Counted from the stretch's first letter, positions 1 through 9,931 are shown. The stretch is 60,353 nt of DNA from Spirabiliibacterium mucosae (GCF_014884965.1 NZ_JABTBO010000012.1:1-60353); one strand, 5' to 3'. A program made the numbers and translations. Notes: a model not told the origin generated them from the sequence alone.

Positions 1-108
1 ACAAAATGTAACCAAGACACGCCACAATACCAAGAAGAAGCGGCGCCTTTGATAGAACCTGGGCATTGAACCCAAGGAACAGTTCGTATAGCGAATTTAA
101 ATATCCAT
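1..108 (-). pseudogene. ulaA: 5' end of ascorbate PTS permease UlaA, frameshifted
   Basis: On the minus strand an ATG at 108, preceded by a good ribosome site (CAGAGGT at 113-119), opens a frame that stops at its fourth codon (ATG GAT ATT TAA). Shifting the frame by one base at the T run (99-101) gives a continuous peptide to the window edge containing APLLLGIVACLGYIL, typical of the N terminus of the EIIC component of the L-ascorbate PTS (UlaA/SgaT). Insertion of one T would restore M-D-I-L-N-S. The gene therefore appears to carry a -1 frameshift at codon 4. It lies divergent from ulaG, as in E. coli, and the remainder, presumably followed by ulaB, ulaC and ulaD, lies outside the window. Whether it is a true pseudogene or a sequence error cannot be decided here. 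Confidence 0.72.
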
Positions 109-242
109 AACAAACCTCTGTAAGTTGTCAATATGAATGTTGATGGTTAGCCATCAGTATGAGCTCAGAGATTAGCCCCACATTTAGCGTCCAACACATC
201 ATAACAGCAAAAAATGAGTTGTTTTGAAGTTTTTTGATTATT

Positions 243-258
243 TGTGATTTTAATCACA
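243..258. promoter_or_regulatory. CRP binding site
   Basis: TGTGA-TTTTAA-TCACA matches the CRP consensus TGTGA-N6-TCACA exactly, and the flanks (TT before, AA after) extend the symmetry. It lies 135 bases upstream of the ulaA start codon and 168 bases upstream of ulaG. Catabolite control of ascorbate use is established in E. coli; its action here is inferred. Confidence 0.75.
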
Positions 259-330
259 AAATATTTATTGCGTAATTTTCAGGATCTTAATTTAATCTGT
301 TGTATTAAAAGGATAAATAAAAGAATTTAT

Positions 331-404
331 CAAAAATCACATTAGTGCTTGCAAAAGAAAAAATGATTATATATGATTGCTTTTGAGTGATATGTGATTT
401 TTTG
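331..404. promoter_or_regulatory. Inverted repeat, candidate UlaR operator
   Basis: CAAAAATCACAT (331-342) is mirrored by ATGTGATTTTTTG (392-404), about 50 bases apart, just upstream of ulaG. DeoR-family repressors such as UlaR typically bind spaced repeats and can loop the DNA between them. Each arm also holds a TGTGA half that could be a CRP half-site, so the assignment to UlaR is an inference. Confidence 0.45.
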
Positions 405-426
405 TGCTTTTTAAGGAGCGTTATTT

Positions 427-1518
427 ATGGCAAAAGTGAATGAAATTACCCGTGAGAGCTGGATTTTATCAACCTTTCCAGAGTGGGGTACTTGGCTGAA
501 TGAAGAGATTGAACTTGAACAAGTTCCTCAAGGCAATGTTGCTATGTGGTGGCTGGGTTGTGTGGGCTTGTGGGTCAAAACGCCAGGAAATGCGAATCTC
601 TGTATTGATCTTTGGTGTGGTCGTGGTAAAGCTACGAAAAAGGTTAAAGACATGGTACGCGGCCACCAAATGGCTAACATGGCGGGTGTGCGTAAATTAC
701 AGCCAAACTTGAGAAATTCAGTCAGTGTGTTAGACCCATTTGCAATTAATCAAGTCGATGCCATTGTGGCAACACACTATCACAACGATCACATTGATGT
801 GAATGTAGCTGCTGCAGTTATCAATAACCCTGAGCTTAACCATGTTAAATTCATCGGCCCACAATATTGTGTGGATATGTGGACGAAGTGGGGGGTGCCA
901 CAAGATCGTTGTGTAGTCGTAAAACCTGGAGACAGCGTTAAAATTAAGGATCTTGAATTGATTGCGCTGGATTCTTTTGACCGCACTTGCTTAGTTACCC
1001 TACCTGCACGAGGTGCTGAAGAAAATGGCGGCGAATTAAATGGCATTTGCCCAAGTGATGAAGAGATGGGGCTCAAGGCAGTTAACTATCTTATCAAAAC
1101 ACCTGGTGGCAATATCTATCATTCCGGTGATTCTCACTATTCAATCTATTACGCTAAACACGGTAAAGACTATGAGATTGATGTTGCTTTGGGTAGCTAT
1201 GGTGAAAACCCGCTAGGTATTCAAGATAAGATGACGTCTATTGATTTGTTGCGTATGGCTGAGTGCTTGCGTACAAAAGTGGTCATTCCTGTGCATCATG
1301 ATATTTGGACAAATTTCCAAGCGGATACGAATGAGATTTTAGCGCTTTACAATATGCGTAAAGATAGACTTCAGTATCAATTCAAACCGTTCATTTGGCA
1401 AGTTGGGGGTAAATACGTCTATCCTCAAGATAAAGCATTAACAGAGTATCACTATCCGCGTGGCTTTGATGATTGCTTTGAGCAAGAGCCTAATGTTCCG
1501 TTTAAGTCAATACTTTAA
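427..1518 (+). CDS. ulaG: L-ascorbate-6-phosphate lactonase UlaG
   Basis: Cytoplasmic metallo-beta-lactamase-fold enzyme that opens the lactone of L-ascorbate 6-phosphate to 3-keto-L-gulonate 6-phosphate, the first step after PTS uptake. The 363-residue product is close to E. coli UlaG (354). The metal-binding motif H117-Y-H119-N-D121-H122 is present, and later histidines occur in HSGDSHYS and PVHHDIW. The start has a well-placed AAGGAG. It is the first gene of ulaG-ulaR-ulaE-ulaF, and a hairpin follows it. The segment is AT-richer than genes to its right and has no uptake signal. Confidence 0.95.
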   Translation: MAKVNEITRESWILSTFPEWGTWLNEEIELEQVPQGNVAMWWLGCVGLWVKTPGNANLCIDLWCGRGKATKKVKDMVRGHQMANMAGVRKLQPNLRNSVSVLDPFAINQVDAIVATHYHNDHIDVNVAAAVINNPELNHVKFIGPQYCVDMWTKWGVPQDRCVVVKPGDSVKIKDLELIALDSFDRTCLVTLPARGAEENGGELNGICPSDEEMGLKAVNYLIKTPGGNIYHSGDSHYSIYYAKHGKDYEIDVALGSYGENPLGIQDKMTSIDLLRMAECLRTKVVIPVHHDIWTNFQADTNEILALYNMRKDRLQYQFKPFIWQVGGKYVYPQDKALTEYHYPRGFDDCFEQEPNVPFKSIL

Positions 1519-1525
1519 CCTTTAC

Positions 1526-1555
1526 ACACCGCTTTGTATTTTTACAAAGTGGTGT
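1526..1555 (+). terminator. Hairpin between ulaG and ulaR
   Basis: ACACCGCTTTGTA (1526-1538) pairs with TACAAAGTGGTGT (1543-1555) with one G-T pair, followed by a broken T tract (TATTTTGTT). It could attenuate or terminate the ulaG transcript before ulaR. The tract is weak for a full terminator. Confidence 0.5.
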
Positions 1556-1595
1556 TATTTTGTTCATACATGGTTAGTTTTACGGAGAAGTCATT

Positions 1596-2363
1596 ATGAA
1601 CAAGCAATATCGTCATGAGAAATTACTCAATATTCTCAATGAACGGGAAATATTATCGACGGAAGAGATTATTCATCTTCTTGATGTTTCGCCAGCAACG
1701 GCGCGACGTGACATTACGATGTTAGATAAATTAGGGTTGTTGCAGAAAGTGCGCAATGGAGCTCAATCTGTTGCTAAAGAAAGCATTTCTAATCACCGCA
1801 ATTATTTAAGCAGTAATGTTAATCAAATCAATAATTTTTCTGAAAAAGAGAGAATTGCGAGAGTGGCAGCCAATTTGTGTCAACGAGGCGAAAGCGTATT
1901 TTTGACCTGTGGCTCCACCATGATGATGTTAGGACAAAGCTTGTGTGGCAGTCCTGTGCAAATCATCACCAATTATTTGCCGTTAGCCAATTTGTTGATT
2001 GAACATGACCATAATGATGTTGTCATTATGGGAGGTCAATACAATAAAAATCAGGCTATTACGCTGTCTTTAGGCGTTGGCGTTGATTGTGGGTACTCTG
2101 CCAATATTATGTTTACAAGCGGACGAGGAATTTCGGCTAAGGGACTTTATAAAACCGACATGCTGATTGCAAATTCAGAGCAAAAAATGCTTGATAAAGT
2201 TGGGCGCTTGATTGTTCTGCTTGATAGTCAAAAATTAGGGAAGGAAGTTGGGATGATATTCACTGAGTTAAGTCGTATTGATACCTTAGTGACAGGCAAA
2301 GAAGCCGATCCTGACATTATTTCCACCTTAAAAGCACGAGGTTTGAATATTATCTTAGCCTAA
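1596..2363 (+). CDS. ulaR: DeoR-family transcriptional repressor UlaR
   Basis: Predicted repressor of the ascorbate regulon that senses L-ascorbate 6-phosphate. The 255 residues show a DeoR helix-turn-helix at about 20-44 (LSTEEIIHLLDVSPATARRD) and a C-terminal sugar-phosphate sensor fold starting near residue 85. E. coli UlaR is 251 residues. GGAG at 1582-1585 precedes the ATG. It lies directly downstream of ulaG as in E. coli, but here two catabolic genes follow on the same strand. The name rests on family and context; DeoR paralogues are hard to separate by sequence alone. Confidence 0.85.
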   Translation: MNKQYRHEKLLNILNEREILSTEEIIHLLDVSPATARRDITMLDKLGLLQKVRNGAQSVAKESISNHRNYLSSNVNQINNFSEKERIARVAANLCQRGESVFLTCGSTMMMLGQSLCGSPVQIITNYLPLANLLIEHDHNDVVIMGGQYNKNQAITLSLGVGVDCGYSANIMFTSGRGISAKGLYKTDMLIANSEQKMLDKVGRLIVLLDSQKLGKEVGMIFTELSRIDTLVTGKEADPDIISTLKARGLNIILA

Positions 2364-2382
2364 TATATTTAGGAGAGATAGA

Positions 2383-3243
2383 ATGAGAAACCATAAAATT
2401 GGTATTTATGAGAAAGCCTTACCTAAAGAAATCAGTTGGCGGGAAAGGCTTGCAATCGCAAAATGTTGCGGTTTTGATTTTGTGGAAATGTCTATTGATG
2501 AAACTGACGAACGTTTATCACGTTTAAATTGGAGCAAGTCGGAACGACTGGACATTGTTAAAGCCGTTTTAGATTCTGGAATTACCATTCCATCAATGTG
2601 TTTGTCAGCGCATCGCCGCTTCCCATTTGGTAGTCACGACAGTCAAATAAGAAAACAAGCATGCGACCTTATGCAAAAAGCCATTGAGCTTGCAGTAGAT
2701 CTTGGCATTAGAACGATTCAGTTAGCGGGTTACGATGTCTACTATGAAGAGCAAGATGAAGGCACAATCGCACGTTTTCAAGAAGGTTTAGAGTGGGCTG
2801 TACAATTGGCTGCTAGCAATCAAGTGACATTGGCCGTTGAAATCATGGATACGAAGTTTATGAGTTCTATTTCGCGGTGGAAAAAATACGATCAAATACT
2901 GCAATCTCCTTGGTTTACAGTGTATCCCGATCTAGGCAACTTATCAGCATGGAATGATGATGTGGTTTCTGAGCTAGAGTTAGGCATTGATAAAATTTCG
3001 GCTATCCATTTGAAAGATACCTACAAAGTCACCCAAGAATGCGCAGGGCAATTTAGAGATGTCCCTTTTGGTCAAGGTTGTGTTGACTTTGTGAAGTGCT
3101 TTGAAACGTTAGCACGATTAAATTATCGTGGTGCTTTTCTTATTGAGATGTGGACGGAAAAAGCTCAAGACCCTATTGTTGAAATTATTAACGCCAGAAA
3201 ATGGATTGAGTCACAAATGGTGCAAGGAGGTTTTCAATGTTAA
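2383..3243 (+). CDS. ulaE: L-ribulose-5-phosphate 3-epimerase (L-xylulose 5-phosphate epimerase) UlaE
   Basis: Converts L-xylulose 5-phosphate to L-ribulose 5-phosphate in ascorbate catabolism. The product has 286 residues, near E. coli UlaE (284). It is a xylose-isomerase-like TIM barrel with metal ligands E153 (VEIMD), D183 (YPDLGN), H209 (AIHLKDT) and E255 (FLIEMW). AGGAGAG precedes the start. It overlaps the ulaF start by 7 bases, indicating translational coupling. The decarboxylase UlaD, which makes its substrate, is not in the window and is expected with ulaABC to the left. Confidence 0.93.
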   Translation: MRNHKIGIYEKALPKEISWRERLAIAKCCGFDFVEMSIDETDERLSRLNWSKSERLDIVKAVLDSGITIPSMCLSAHRRFPFGSHDSQIRKQACDLMQKAIELAVDLGIRTIQLAGYDVYYEEQDEGTIARFQEGLEWAVQLAASNQVTLAVEIMDTKFMSSISRWKKYDQILQSPWFTVYPDLGNLSAWNDDVVSELELGIDKISAIHLKDTYKVTQECAGQFRDVPFGQGCVDFVKCFETLARLNYRGAFLIEMWTEKAQDPIVEIINARKWIESQMVQGGFQC

Positions 3244-3932
3244 CACAATTGAAACATGAGGTTCTTGAGGCGAACTTGGCGCTTCCTAAACACCATTTAG
3301 TCACATTCACATGGGGAAATGTGAGCGGCATTGATAGAGAAAAAGGTTTAGTAGTAATTAAACCATCAGGTGTTGAGTATGATGTGATGACTGCAGAAGA
3401 TATGGTTGTGGTTGATCTTCATACTGGTGCGTTGGTTGAAGGGGATAAAAAACCATCTTCAGATACGCCAACACACCTTGAGCTGTATCGTAATTTTCCT
3501 GATATTGGTGGGATTGTTCACACACACTCTCGTCATGCCACTATTTGGTCTCAGTCGGGTGAAGATATTATTGCAACGGGCACAACTCATGCGGATTATT
3601 TTTATGGCGCAATACCCTGCACGCGCCTAATGACAGCACAAGAAATTGCGGGTGATTATGAGTTGGAAACAGGCAAAGTGATTGTTGAAACCTTTGCTAC
3701 ACGTGGGATCAACCCAAATGATGTTCCAGCTGCTTTGGTGCACTCACATGGGCCGTTTGTTTGGGGTAGCGATCCACACAATGCTGTGCATAACGCCGTG
3801 GTGTTGGAAGAAATTGCCTATATGAATCTTTTTGCTCGCCAGTTACGGCCTAATTTACAATCTATGCAGCAGGAGTTATTAGATAAACACTATCTAAGAA
3901 AACATGGTGCAAATGCCTATTACGGGCAATAA
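3237..3932 (+). CDS. ulaF: L-ribulose-5-phosphate 4-epimerase UlaF
   Basis: Zn-dependent class II aldolase-like epimerase that converts L-ribulose 5-phosphate to D-xylulose 5-phosphate for the pentose phosphate pathway. The 231-residue length matches AraD/UlaF/SgbE. Zinc ligands H95 and H97 (VHTHSRH) and H171 (VHSHGPF) are present. AraD and SgbE are nearly identical in fold, so the choice of UlaF rests on overlap with ulaE and proximity to ulaG and ulaR. The start overlaps the end of ulaE, and AAGGAGG lies just upstream. It is the last gene of the transcript; a strong terminator follows. Confidence 0.92.
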   Translation: MLTQLKHEVLEANLALPKHHLVTFTWGNVSGIDREKGLVVIKPSGVEYDVMTAEDMVVVDLHTGALVEGDKKPSSDTPTHLELYRNFPDIGGIVHTHSRHATIWSQSGEDIIATGTTHADYFYGAIPCTRLMTAQEIAGDYELETGKVIVETFATRGINPNDVPAALVHSHGPFVWGSDPHNAVHNAVVLEEIAYMNLFARQLRPNLQSMQQELLDKHYLRKHGANAYYGQ

Positions 3933-3941
3933 TATGAAAAG

Positions 3942-3968
3942 AAGCCGCTCAAGATGTGCGGCTTTTTT
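3942..3968 (+). terminator. Rho-independent terminator of the ula operon
   Basis: AAGCCGC (3942-3948) and GCGGCTT (3958-3964) form a stem with a 9-base loop and a following run of Ts. Confidence 0.85.
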
Positions 3969-3980
3969 ATTAACTTAATT

Positions 3981-4008
3981 AAAACCGCACTTTAAAAGTG
4001 CGGTTTTT
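3981..4008. terminator. Inverted uptake-signal pair acting as terminator
   Basis: AAAACCGCACTTT and AAAGTGCGGTTTTT form a perfect stem with almost no loop, flanked by A and T runs on both sides, so it can terminate in either direction between convergent ulaF and yidE. Each arm is a complete DNA uptake signal; a third copy is at 4013-4021. These are the leftmost uptake signals in the window. Confidence 0.8.
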
Positions 4009-4024
4009 AGCAAAGTGCGGTCGG

Positions 4025-5683
4025 TTAGGTGAAGAGGACTAACACGATGGCGAGCACTTGCGGGGAGATGATGCGCATGAACATCACCAGTGGGTAGACG
4101 GTGGCGTAAGACAGTGCCGCGGCGCCGCTTTCTTCTTTGATGGCGTTGGCAAAGGCCAGCGCCGGTGGGTCTGTCATGGAGCCGGCGAGCAGGCCGCTTA
4201 AGGTGAGGTAGTTCATTTTGCCGTAAATGCGTGCGATAAGGCCGGTGACGAGCAGCGGCACAAAGGTGATGATGGCGCCGTAGGCCATCCATTCAAGGCC
4301 GCTGCCGCTGACTAAGGTATCAACAAAGTGGGCGCCGGCTTTGAGCCCAACAATGGAGAGGAACAGCACGATGCCGATTTCGCGCAGGGCGAGGTTGGCA
4401 CTCGGTGGCATGAACCAGTAAAGTTTGCCGAGGCTGCCGATGCGCGCGAGAATGAGCGCCACCACCAGCGGGCCGCCAGCCAGCCCGAGTTTCAGCGGGA
4501 CAGGGAAGCCTGGCAGCATAATCGGGATGGAGCCGACCAGCACGCCGAGCAAAATCCCGATAAACACGGGCAGCATTTGCACTTGTTGCAGTTTTTGCTG
4601 CACGTTGCCGATCACGGCAATCACCGCTTCAATGGCGTCCAGCCGGCCGACGAGGTTGAGTACGTCACCAAATTGCAAGCTGGTGTTGCTAGTCGGCACC
4701 AGTTCGATCCCCGCACGGTTAAGACGGGAGATTACCACTTCGTATTTTTGCTTGAATTTGAGATCGCGAATTTTTTTGCCCAGCGCTTGCTCGTTGGTGA
4801 CCACCACGCGCACGGAGCGCAAGTCGGTGCCGCGGGTGGTGAGTGAGGTTTGCACCACCTCACCGATAACAAGCTGCAAGCGGTAGAGGTCAGGCTTGTC
4901 GCCCACGAGGTGCATAATATCGCCCAGCGCCACTTCGGTGTCGGCGTGGGGCACAATCAGCTCGTCGTTGCGCTTAAGCCGTGAGCACACCACATTGCGC
5001 GCCTCAAAGCCTGGAATATCACGAATGCGCAAGCCGTTGATGTTCGGGTTGGAGATTTTGACATTGAGGCTGCTTAGGCTTTCTTTGTCGTGGCCAGATT
5101 CTTTTTCAAATTGCTCATGCTCGTGCTCAATTTTGATTTTGAAAAAGGCACGAATCAGCCAAATGGCGAGCAAAATGCCGCAAATCCCGAACGGGTAGGC
5201 AATCGCATAGGCCATACCCATGGTTTCGGTGATGTTGGTCATGCCCAGTTCGCCTAAAATTTGCTGGCCAGCACCGAGCGATGGCGTGTTGGTGACCGCG
5301 CCTGAGAAAATGCCGAGAATAATCGGCAGCTCAATGCCAAAGGCAAGGTGTAAAATCACCACCAACAGCGCGCCGAGCAGCACAATCATCATGGCAAAGA
5401 GGTTGAGCTTCAAGCCTGATTGGCGCAGTGAGGCGAAAAAGCCGGGGCCGACTTGAATCCCGATGGTGTAAACAAACAAAATCAAGCCAAATTCTTGGAT
5501 AAAATAAAGGGTGTGCGGCTCAAGTTTGAGATCGTATTGATAGGTGAAGTGCCCCACCAAAATCCCCCCAAACAGTACGCCGCCGATCCCGATGCCAATC
5601 CCCTTAATTTTAAAATGCCCGAGCCACAGCCCGATCACGGCCACTAAGGAGATGAGGCTTATGGTGATTGCAATATCGCTCAT
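4025..5683 (-). CDS. yidE: YidE-type AAE family transporter
   Basis: Inner-membrane transporter of the aspartate:alanine exchanger family; substrate unknown. The 552 residues match YidE of E. coli (553) and a Haemophilus homologue. Two blocks of about five hydrophobic segments flank a soluble middle (about 190-380) containing two TrkA-C-like regulatory domains (near [14 protein letters not shown] and [14 protein letters not shown]). Repeated motifs such as [18 protein letters not shown] and [18 protein letters not shown] mark the duplicated membrane halves. It is divergent from the SbmA-like exporter, a pairing I recall from Haemophilus influenzae, with 156 bases between. Confidence 0.9.
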   Translation of the reverse strand: MSDIAITISLISLVAVIGLWLGHFKIKGIGIGIGGVLFGGILVGHFTYQYDLKLEPHTLYFIQEFGLILFVYTIGIQVGPGFFASLRQSGLKLNLFAMMIVLLGALLVVILHLAFGIELPIILGIFSGAVTNTPSLGAGQQILGELGMTNITETMGMAYAIAYPFGICGILLAIWLIRAFFKIKIEHEHEQFEKESGHDKESLSSLNVKISNPNINGLRIRDIPGFEARNVVCSRLKRNDELIVPHADTEVALGDIMHLVGDKPDLYRLQLVIGEVVQTSLTTRGTDLRSVRVVVTNEQALGKKIRDLKFKQKYEVVISRLNRAGIELVPTSNTSLQFGDVLNLVGRLDAIEAVIAVIGNVQQKLQQVQMLPVFIGILLGVLVGSIPIMLPGFPVPLKLGLAGGPLVVALILARIGSLGKLYWFMPPSANLALREIGIVLFLSIVGLKAGAHFVDTLVSGSGLEWMAYGAIITFVPLLVTGLIARIYGKMNYLTLSGLLAGSMTDPPALAFANAIKEESGAAALSYATVYPLVMFMRIISPQVLAIVLVLFT

Positions 5684-5839
5684 AAGTGCTCCTAAATTTT
5701 CAATAAAAGTGAACTGAGAGGGATTATACCTGTCTTAGAAAACAAAATTTGGCCTAGCCCAAATTTTTAAAGAAAATTCAAATTTTTGTGTAAAAATAGG
5801 GCATGGATGAGCCACGCGGTGGCATTTTTGAGATGATGT

Positions 5840-7633
5840 ATGAATTGGCAAACTGAATTATTGGATTCCTCTTTTTGGGTGCTAAAGGCGTTCGCCGGCA
5901 GCGTGGTGTTTTTGCTCTTGCTTGGCGTGTTGCTGGTGCGCTTCACCGGCTGGGGGCGGCAGTTTTGGCGCATTGGCGCGCACTACCTCAACCCGAAAAC
6001 ACATTTTTCAGCCATGGTACTGTTTGGTAGCATTTTGCTGCTCACGCTGCTGGACGTGCGCCTAAGCGTGGTGGTGTCGAATTGGTATAACAAAATGTAT
6101 GGCTCGCTGCAAGATTACGACGCTGAGCTGTTTTGGCGCATGATGGCGGTGTTTGCCATTTTGGCCACCATTAATGTGGTGTTGGGGCTGGTGAATTATT
6201 ATCTCTCTCAGCGCTTTATCATCAACTGGCGCACTGACCTCAACCACCGCTTTGTCTCTCGCTGGCTGAACAACCGCACTTATTACAAAACTTATTACAG
6301 CCACGGCATTTTGGACAACCCCGACCAGCGTATCCAGCAAGATGTGCAATCGTTTGTCACCACCAGCTTGAGCTTTTCAACCGGGCTTGTCAGCGCGGTC
6401 AACTCCATCATTGCCTTCACCATTTTGCTCTGGGGGCTCTCCGGCCCGCTGACCCTCGGCGGGGTGGAAATCTCGCACGCGATGGTGTTTTTAACCTATC
6501 TTTATGTGCTCGTCACCTCGGTGCTGGCGTTCAAACTCGGGCGGCCGTTGATCAAGCTCAACTTCTTGAATGAAAAGCTCAACGCCAACTTCCGTTATTC
6601 CTTAATCCGCGTGAAAGAATACGCTGAAAGCATCGCGTTTTATCGCGGGGAGCACAGTGAAAAACGCCTGCTGACACACCAGTTTAACGCGGTGATTGAA
6701 AACGTGTGGCACATTGTGTTTCGAACCCTCAAGTTCTCGGGCTTCAACCTTGTGGTGGGGCAGGCCTCGGTGGTGTTCCCGTTTTTGATTCAAGCCGGGC
6801 GCTTTTTCCAAAAGCAAATTTCCCTAGGCGATTTGATGCAAACTGGCCAAGTGTTCGGCCAGCTGCACTCAAGTTTGTCGTTTTTCCGCAACTCTTATGA
6901 CACCTTTGCGGCCTACAAAGCCACGCTCGATCGCTTAACCGGCTTTAGTGATGCGATGCAAAGCGCCGAAAATCTTGAGATGCCTGAGATCAAAACCGAT
7001 CGCGAGCAGCTGGTGATCAACAATCTCAGCGTTTACACCCCCGCGCAAAAGCCGCTGATTGAGCGCCTGACGCTTGATTTGCCGCAAGGTGCGTGGCTGT
7101 TGATTCAAGGCCCGTCGGGGGTGGGCAAAACCACCTTGTTGCGCTCGCTGGCAGGCTTATGGGCCTTTGCCAAAGGGGATATTCACGCGCCGGCCGATGC
7201 GCTCTTTTTGTCGCAAAAACCCTATTTGCCGCAAGGGCGGCTGCTCGATGCGCTGCATTACCCCAACAGCGCGCCTGATCAGGTAGATTATGCCCTTGAA
7301 ACCGCACTTTTAACGCGCGTGCAACTAGGGCATTTGTGCGGCAAATTGCTTGAAGACAACGAATGGACGCAGGTGCTCTCCCTTGGTGAGCAGCAGCGCT
7401 TGGCCTTTGCCCGCGCATTGTTGCACCGCCCGCAGATTATCTATCTCGATGAGGCCAGCGCCAGCATGGACGAAGGGCTTGAAGATGCGATGTATCGCCT
7501 GCTGAAAAGTGAACTGCCGCACGCCACTGTGGTCAGCGTGGGGCATCGCTCAACCTTGAAGGCATTGCACGAACAGCATTTGGCGATTAAGCCCGATGGC
7601 AGCTGGCAGCTTTTAGACCGCACTTTGGCGTAA
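5840..7633 (+). CDS. SbmA/BacA-like ABC exporter, fused membrane and ATPase domains
   Basis: Half-size ABC transporter of the YddA/BacA-related family: an SbmA/BacA-like transmembrane domain (about 1-370) followed by a nucleotide-binding domain (about 385-590). Walker A GPSGVGKTT lies near residue 424, the signature-like LSLGEQQ near 513-519, and Walker B IIYLDEA near 533-539. The canonical LSGGQ reads LSLGE, usual in this subfamily. Members transport peptides, fatty acyl compounds or cobalamin-like compounds; the substrate here is unknown. The 597 residues resemble a Haemophilus homologue. No obvious strong ribosome site precedes the ATG. Confidence 0.88.
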   Translation: MNWQTELLDSSFWVLKAFAGSVVFLLLLGVLLVRFTGWGRQFWRIGAHYLNPKTHFSAMVLFGSILLLTLLDVRLSVVVSNWYNKMYGSLQDYDAELFWRMMAVFAILATINVVLGLVNYYLSQRFIINWRTDLNHRFVSRWLNNRTYYKTYYSHGILDNPDQRIQQDVQSFVTTSLSFSTGLVSAVNSIIAFTILLWGLSGPLTLGGVEISHAMVFLTYLYVLVTSVLAFKLGRPLIKLNFLNEKLNANFRYSLIRVKEYAESIAFYRGEHSEKRLLTHQFNAVIENVWHIVFRTLKFSGFNLVVGQASVVFPFLIQAGRFFQKQISLGDLMQTGQVFGQLHSSLSFFRNSYDTFAAYKATLDRLTGFSDAMQSAENLEMPEIKTDREQLVINNLSVYTPAQKPLIERLTLDLPQGAWLLIQGPSGVGKTTLLRSLAGLWAFAKGDIHAPADALFLSQKPYLPQGRLLDALHYPNSAPDQVDYALETALLTRVQLGHLCGKLLEDNEWTQVLSLGEQQRLAFARALLHRPQIIYLDEASASMDEGLEDAMYRLLKSELPHATVVSVGHRSTLKALHEQHLAIKPDGSWQLLDRTLA

Positions 7634-7717
7634 AATCACGAAAATTGGAAAAAAAGGTTGACTTATTTTTCAAGCTTGCTTTAATGCAAGCGAAAAATGT
7701 ATCTATGAGGACAAATT

Positions 7718-8047
7718 ATGGCAGAGAGCTTTAGTGTAACCCGCCGCTTTTTTGACGACAAAAATTACCCACGCGGCTTTTCACGCCATGGTGACTACAC
7801 CATCCGTGAATCTGAAACCTTAGAAAAATACGGCCAAGCCTTTATTGAACTGCAATTGGGCAACCGCAAACCGAAAACTAAAGAAGAAAAACAGTTTGTC
7901 GCGGTGTGCAAAAAAGAGCGCGAGCCGGAAACCTTTTTTGAAAAAACCTGGGTGAAATACACCTCCCGCATCAACAGCGTCAAACGCGTCTACACCCTCT
8001 CTGGGCTGGCGGCTGCCGACAGCGCGGGTGACGACTTCACCGAATAA
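7718..8047 (+). CDS. maoP: Macrodomain Ori organization protein MaoP (DUF413)
   Basis: Small soluble protein of the DUF413 family. In E. coli, MaoP (formerly YifE) acts with the maoS site to limit long-range contacts of the Ori macrodomain. The 109 residues show the family signature MAESF near the N terminus, [13 protein letters not shown] at about 17-29 and [15 protein letters not shown] precedes the ATG. It is followed by its own terminator, so it is probably monocistronic. Confidence 0.92.
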   Translation: MAESFSVTRRFFDDKNYPRGFSRHGDYTIRESETLEKYGQAFIELQLGNRKPKTKEEKQFVAVCKKEREPETFFEKTWVKYTSRINSVKRVYTLSGLAAADSAGDDFTE

Positions 8048-8050
8048 TCC

Positions 8051-8080
8051 AAGGCGCTGTGTGCGCCTTTTGCTTTTTTG
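8051..8080 (+). terminator. Terminator after maoP
   Basis: AAGGCGC (8051-8057) pairs with GCGCCTT (8063-8069) around TGTGT and is followed by two T runs. It lies between the maoP stop and the trmA start. Confidence 0.75.
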
Positions 8081-8088
8081 GATTGCTT

Positions 8089-9186
8089 ATGCCACACCTC
8101 CCAACGCAGGACTACCCAACCCTTTTGCACGCCAAACGCGAACGCCTGCAAGCGTTGCTCGCGCCGTTTAACGCGCCTGAACTGGCCGTATTTGCCTCGC
8201 CTACGCAGCACTTTCGCATGCGCGCGGAGTTTCGCATCTGGCATGAGGGCGATGAGCTCTATCATGTGATGTTTGACGCCGAACGTGGCGAGCGCTACCG
8301 TGTGGACAGCTTCCCTGTGGCTAGCCAGCTCATCAACGCGATGATGACCGCACTTTTGCCTGAGTTGAAAGCTGAGGATGTTTTACGCCGCAAGCTGTTT
8401 CAAATTGATTACCTCAGCACGCTCAGCGGGCAGATTGCCGTGAGCTTGCTTTATCACAAACCGTTAAGTGATGAGTGGGTGCGTGCTGCGCGTGAGCTCA
8501 AAGTGCGGTTGCAAGCCCAAGGGTTTGAGGTGCAGCTCATCGGCCGGGCGCGCAAGCAAAAAATCTGCCTTGACCACGATTGGGTGGATGAAACGCTCAC
8601 CGTCAACGGCCGCGCGCTGCATTATCGCCAAATCGAAAACAGCTTCACGCAGCCTAATGCGGCGATGAATATTCACATGTTGCAATGGGCCCAGCACTGC
8701 ACGCAAGGCGAGCAGGGCGATTTGCTTGAGCTCTATTGCGGCAATGGCAACTTTTCCATCGCGCTGGCGGGCAATTTTGAGCGCGTGCTAGCGACTGAAA
8801 TTGCCAAATCCTCGGTGCACGCCGCCCAGCATAATTTGCAAGCCAATGGCATCGACAACGTGCGCATTATCCGCATGTCGGCCCAAGAGGTCACGCAAGC
8901 CTTAAACGGCGAGCGCACCTTCAACCGCCTGCAAGGGGTGGATTTGCGCGATTACCGCTGCCACACCGTGCTGGTTGACCCACCGCGGGCGGGGCTGGAT
9001 GACGCGACGCTCGAGATGGTTTCTCACTACCCGCAGATTTTGTATATTTCCTGCAACCCACACACCTTGGTTGAGAACCTCAAAACGCTGTGCCAAACCC
9101 ATCGCATTGCGCAAGCGGCGCTGTTTGACCAATTCCCGTATACCGATCATATCGAAACAGGCGTGTGGCTGGTGCAGCGTGATTAA
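8089..9186 (+). CDS. trmA: tRNA (uracil-5-)-methyltransferase TrmA
   Basis: Forms m5U54 (ribothymidine) in the T-loop of tRNA using SAM. I chose the ATG at 8089 rather than an upstream in-frame ATG at 8059 because MPHLPTQDY aligns with E. coli TrmA and the earlier codons fall in the maoP terminator. This gives 365 residues (E. coli 366). The SAM motif [11 protein letters not shown] and nucleophile C322 in ISCNP are present. The stop overlaps the start of rsmJ by 8 bases, so the two methyltransferases are probably co-translated. Confidence 0.95.
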   Translation: MPHLPTQDYPTLLHAKRERLQALLAPFNAPELAVFASPTQHFRMRAEFRIWHEGDELYHVMFDAERGERYRVDSFPVASQLINAMMTALLPELKAEDVLRRKLFQIDYLSTLSGQIAVSLLYHKPLSDEWVRAARELKVRLQAQGFEVQLIGRARKQKICLDHDWVDETLTVNGRALHYRQIENSFTQPNAAMNIHMLQWAQHCTQGEQGDLLELYCGNGNFSIALAGNFERVLATEIAKSSVHAAQHNLQANGIDNVRIIRMSAQEVTQALNGERTFNRLQGVDLRDYRCHTVLVDPPRAGLDDATLEMVSHYPQILYISCNPHTLVENLKTLCQTHRIAQAALFDQFPYTDHIETGVWLVQRD

Positions 9187-9931
9187 ACTGGTGTGTGAAA
9201 GTGCGCTCAAGCAAGCCGAGTTTGACCGCACTTGTGCTTTGTTAGGCCTAAAACATCACCCCAATAGCCCATTGGCGCTGGTGCAAACCTCAAATCACAT
9301 TGAGCTGCGCAAGCTTGACGAGCCTAAGCTCGGTGCGGTATGGGTCGATTTCACCCAAGGCACACTGGCGCACCGCCGGCAATTTGGTGGCGGGCGCGGT
9401 GAGGCCGTGGCCAAAGCCGTGGGCGTGAAGCAATCCTATCTCCCCAGCGTGATTGATGCCACCGCCGGCCTTGGGCGTGATGCCTTTGTGCTGGCTGCCA
9501 TTGGCTGCAAAGTGCGGTTGGCCGAGCGCAACCCCGTGGTTTATGCCCTGTTGCAAGACGGCCTAGCGCGTGCGTATATTGATGAGACCATCGGCGGGTG
9601 GATGCGCGAGCGGATGCAGCTCTTGCCGTTGGGCTCGCTGCCAGCTCTCACCGTTGAACCCGCTGATGTGGTTTATCTTGACCCAATGTTCCCGCATCGG
9701 CAAAAAACAGCGTTAGTGAAAAAAGAGATGCGCGTGTTTCAAACGCTGGTGGGCGCCGATCTCGACGCCGATCAATTATTAGCGCAAAGTGCGGTTTTAG
9801 CGCGCAAGCGTGTGGTGGTCAAACGCCCCAGCGGCGCGCCACATCTGGCCAACATCACGCCGCAAGGGGAGTTGAAAACCAAAAATCACCGCTTTGATCT
9901 CTACCACCCGCAGGCGTTACTCGCGCAATAA
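9179..9931 (+). CDS. rsmJ: 16S rRNA (guanine1516-N2)-methyltransferase RsmJ
   Basis: Methylates N2 of G1516 in 16S rRNA. I place the start at GTG 9179, overlapping the trmA stop, which gives 250 residues, the length of E. coli RsmJ (YhiQ); GTG 9191 is possible. Recognisable blocks are [29 protein letters not shown], the SAM motif [13 protein letters not shown] and the catalytic block [11 protein letters not shown]. It ends just before a strong terminator. Confidence 0.94.
   Translation: MIKLVCESALKQAEFDRTCALLGLKHHPNSPLALVQTSNHIELRKLDEPKLGAVWVDFTQGTLAHRRQFGGGRGEAVAKAVGVKQSYLPSVIDATAGLGRDAFVLAAIGCKVRLAERNPVVYALLQDGLARAYIDETIGGWMRERMQLLPLGSLPALTVEPADVVYLDPMFPHRQKTALVKKEMRVFQTLVGADLDADQLLAQSAVLARKRVVVKRPSGAPHLANITPQGELKTKNHRFDLYHPQALLAQ

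Larger units (their letters stand above)
109..426. promoter_or_regulatory. Divergent ulaA/ulaG control region
   Basis: This 318-base AT-rich gap separates the leftward ulaA start from the rightward ulaG start. I see no gene in it. It contains a near-perfect CRP site and a widely spaced inverted repeat that could be the UlaR operator (both listed separately). The ulaG ribosome site AAGGAG is at 413-418, eight bases before the ATG. The layout matches the E. coli ula regulon, where UlaR and CRP act between the divergent ulaG and ulaA promoters. Confidence 0.6.

Noticed and set aside
8059-8088. Upstream ATG for trmA (adds [10 protein letters not shown])
   Set aside because: These codons fall in the maoP terminator and are not conserved; ATG 8089 aligns with known TrmA.
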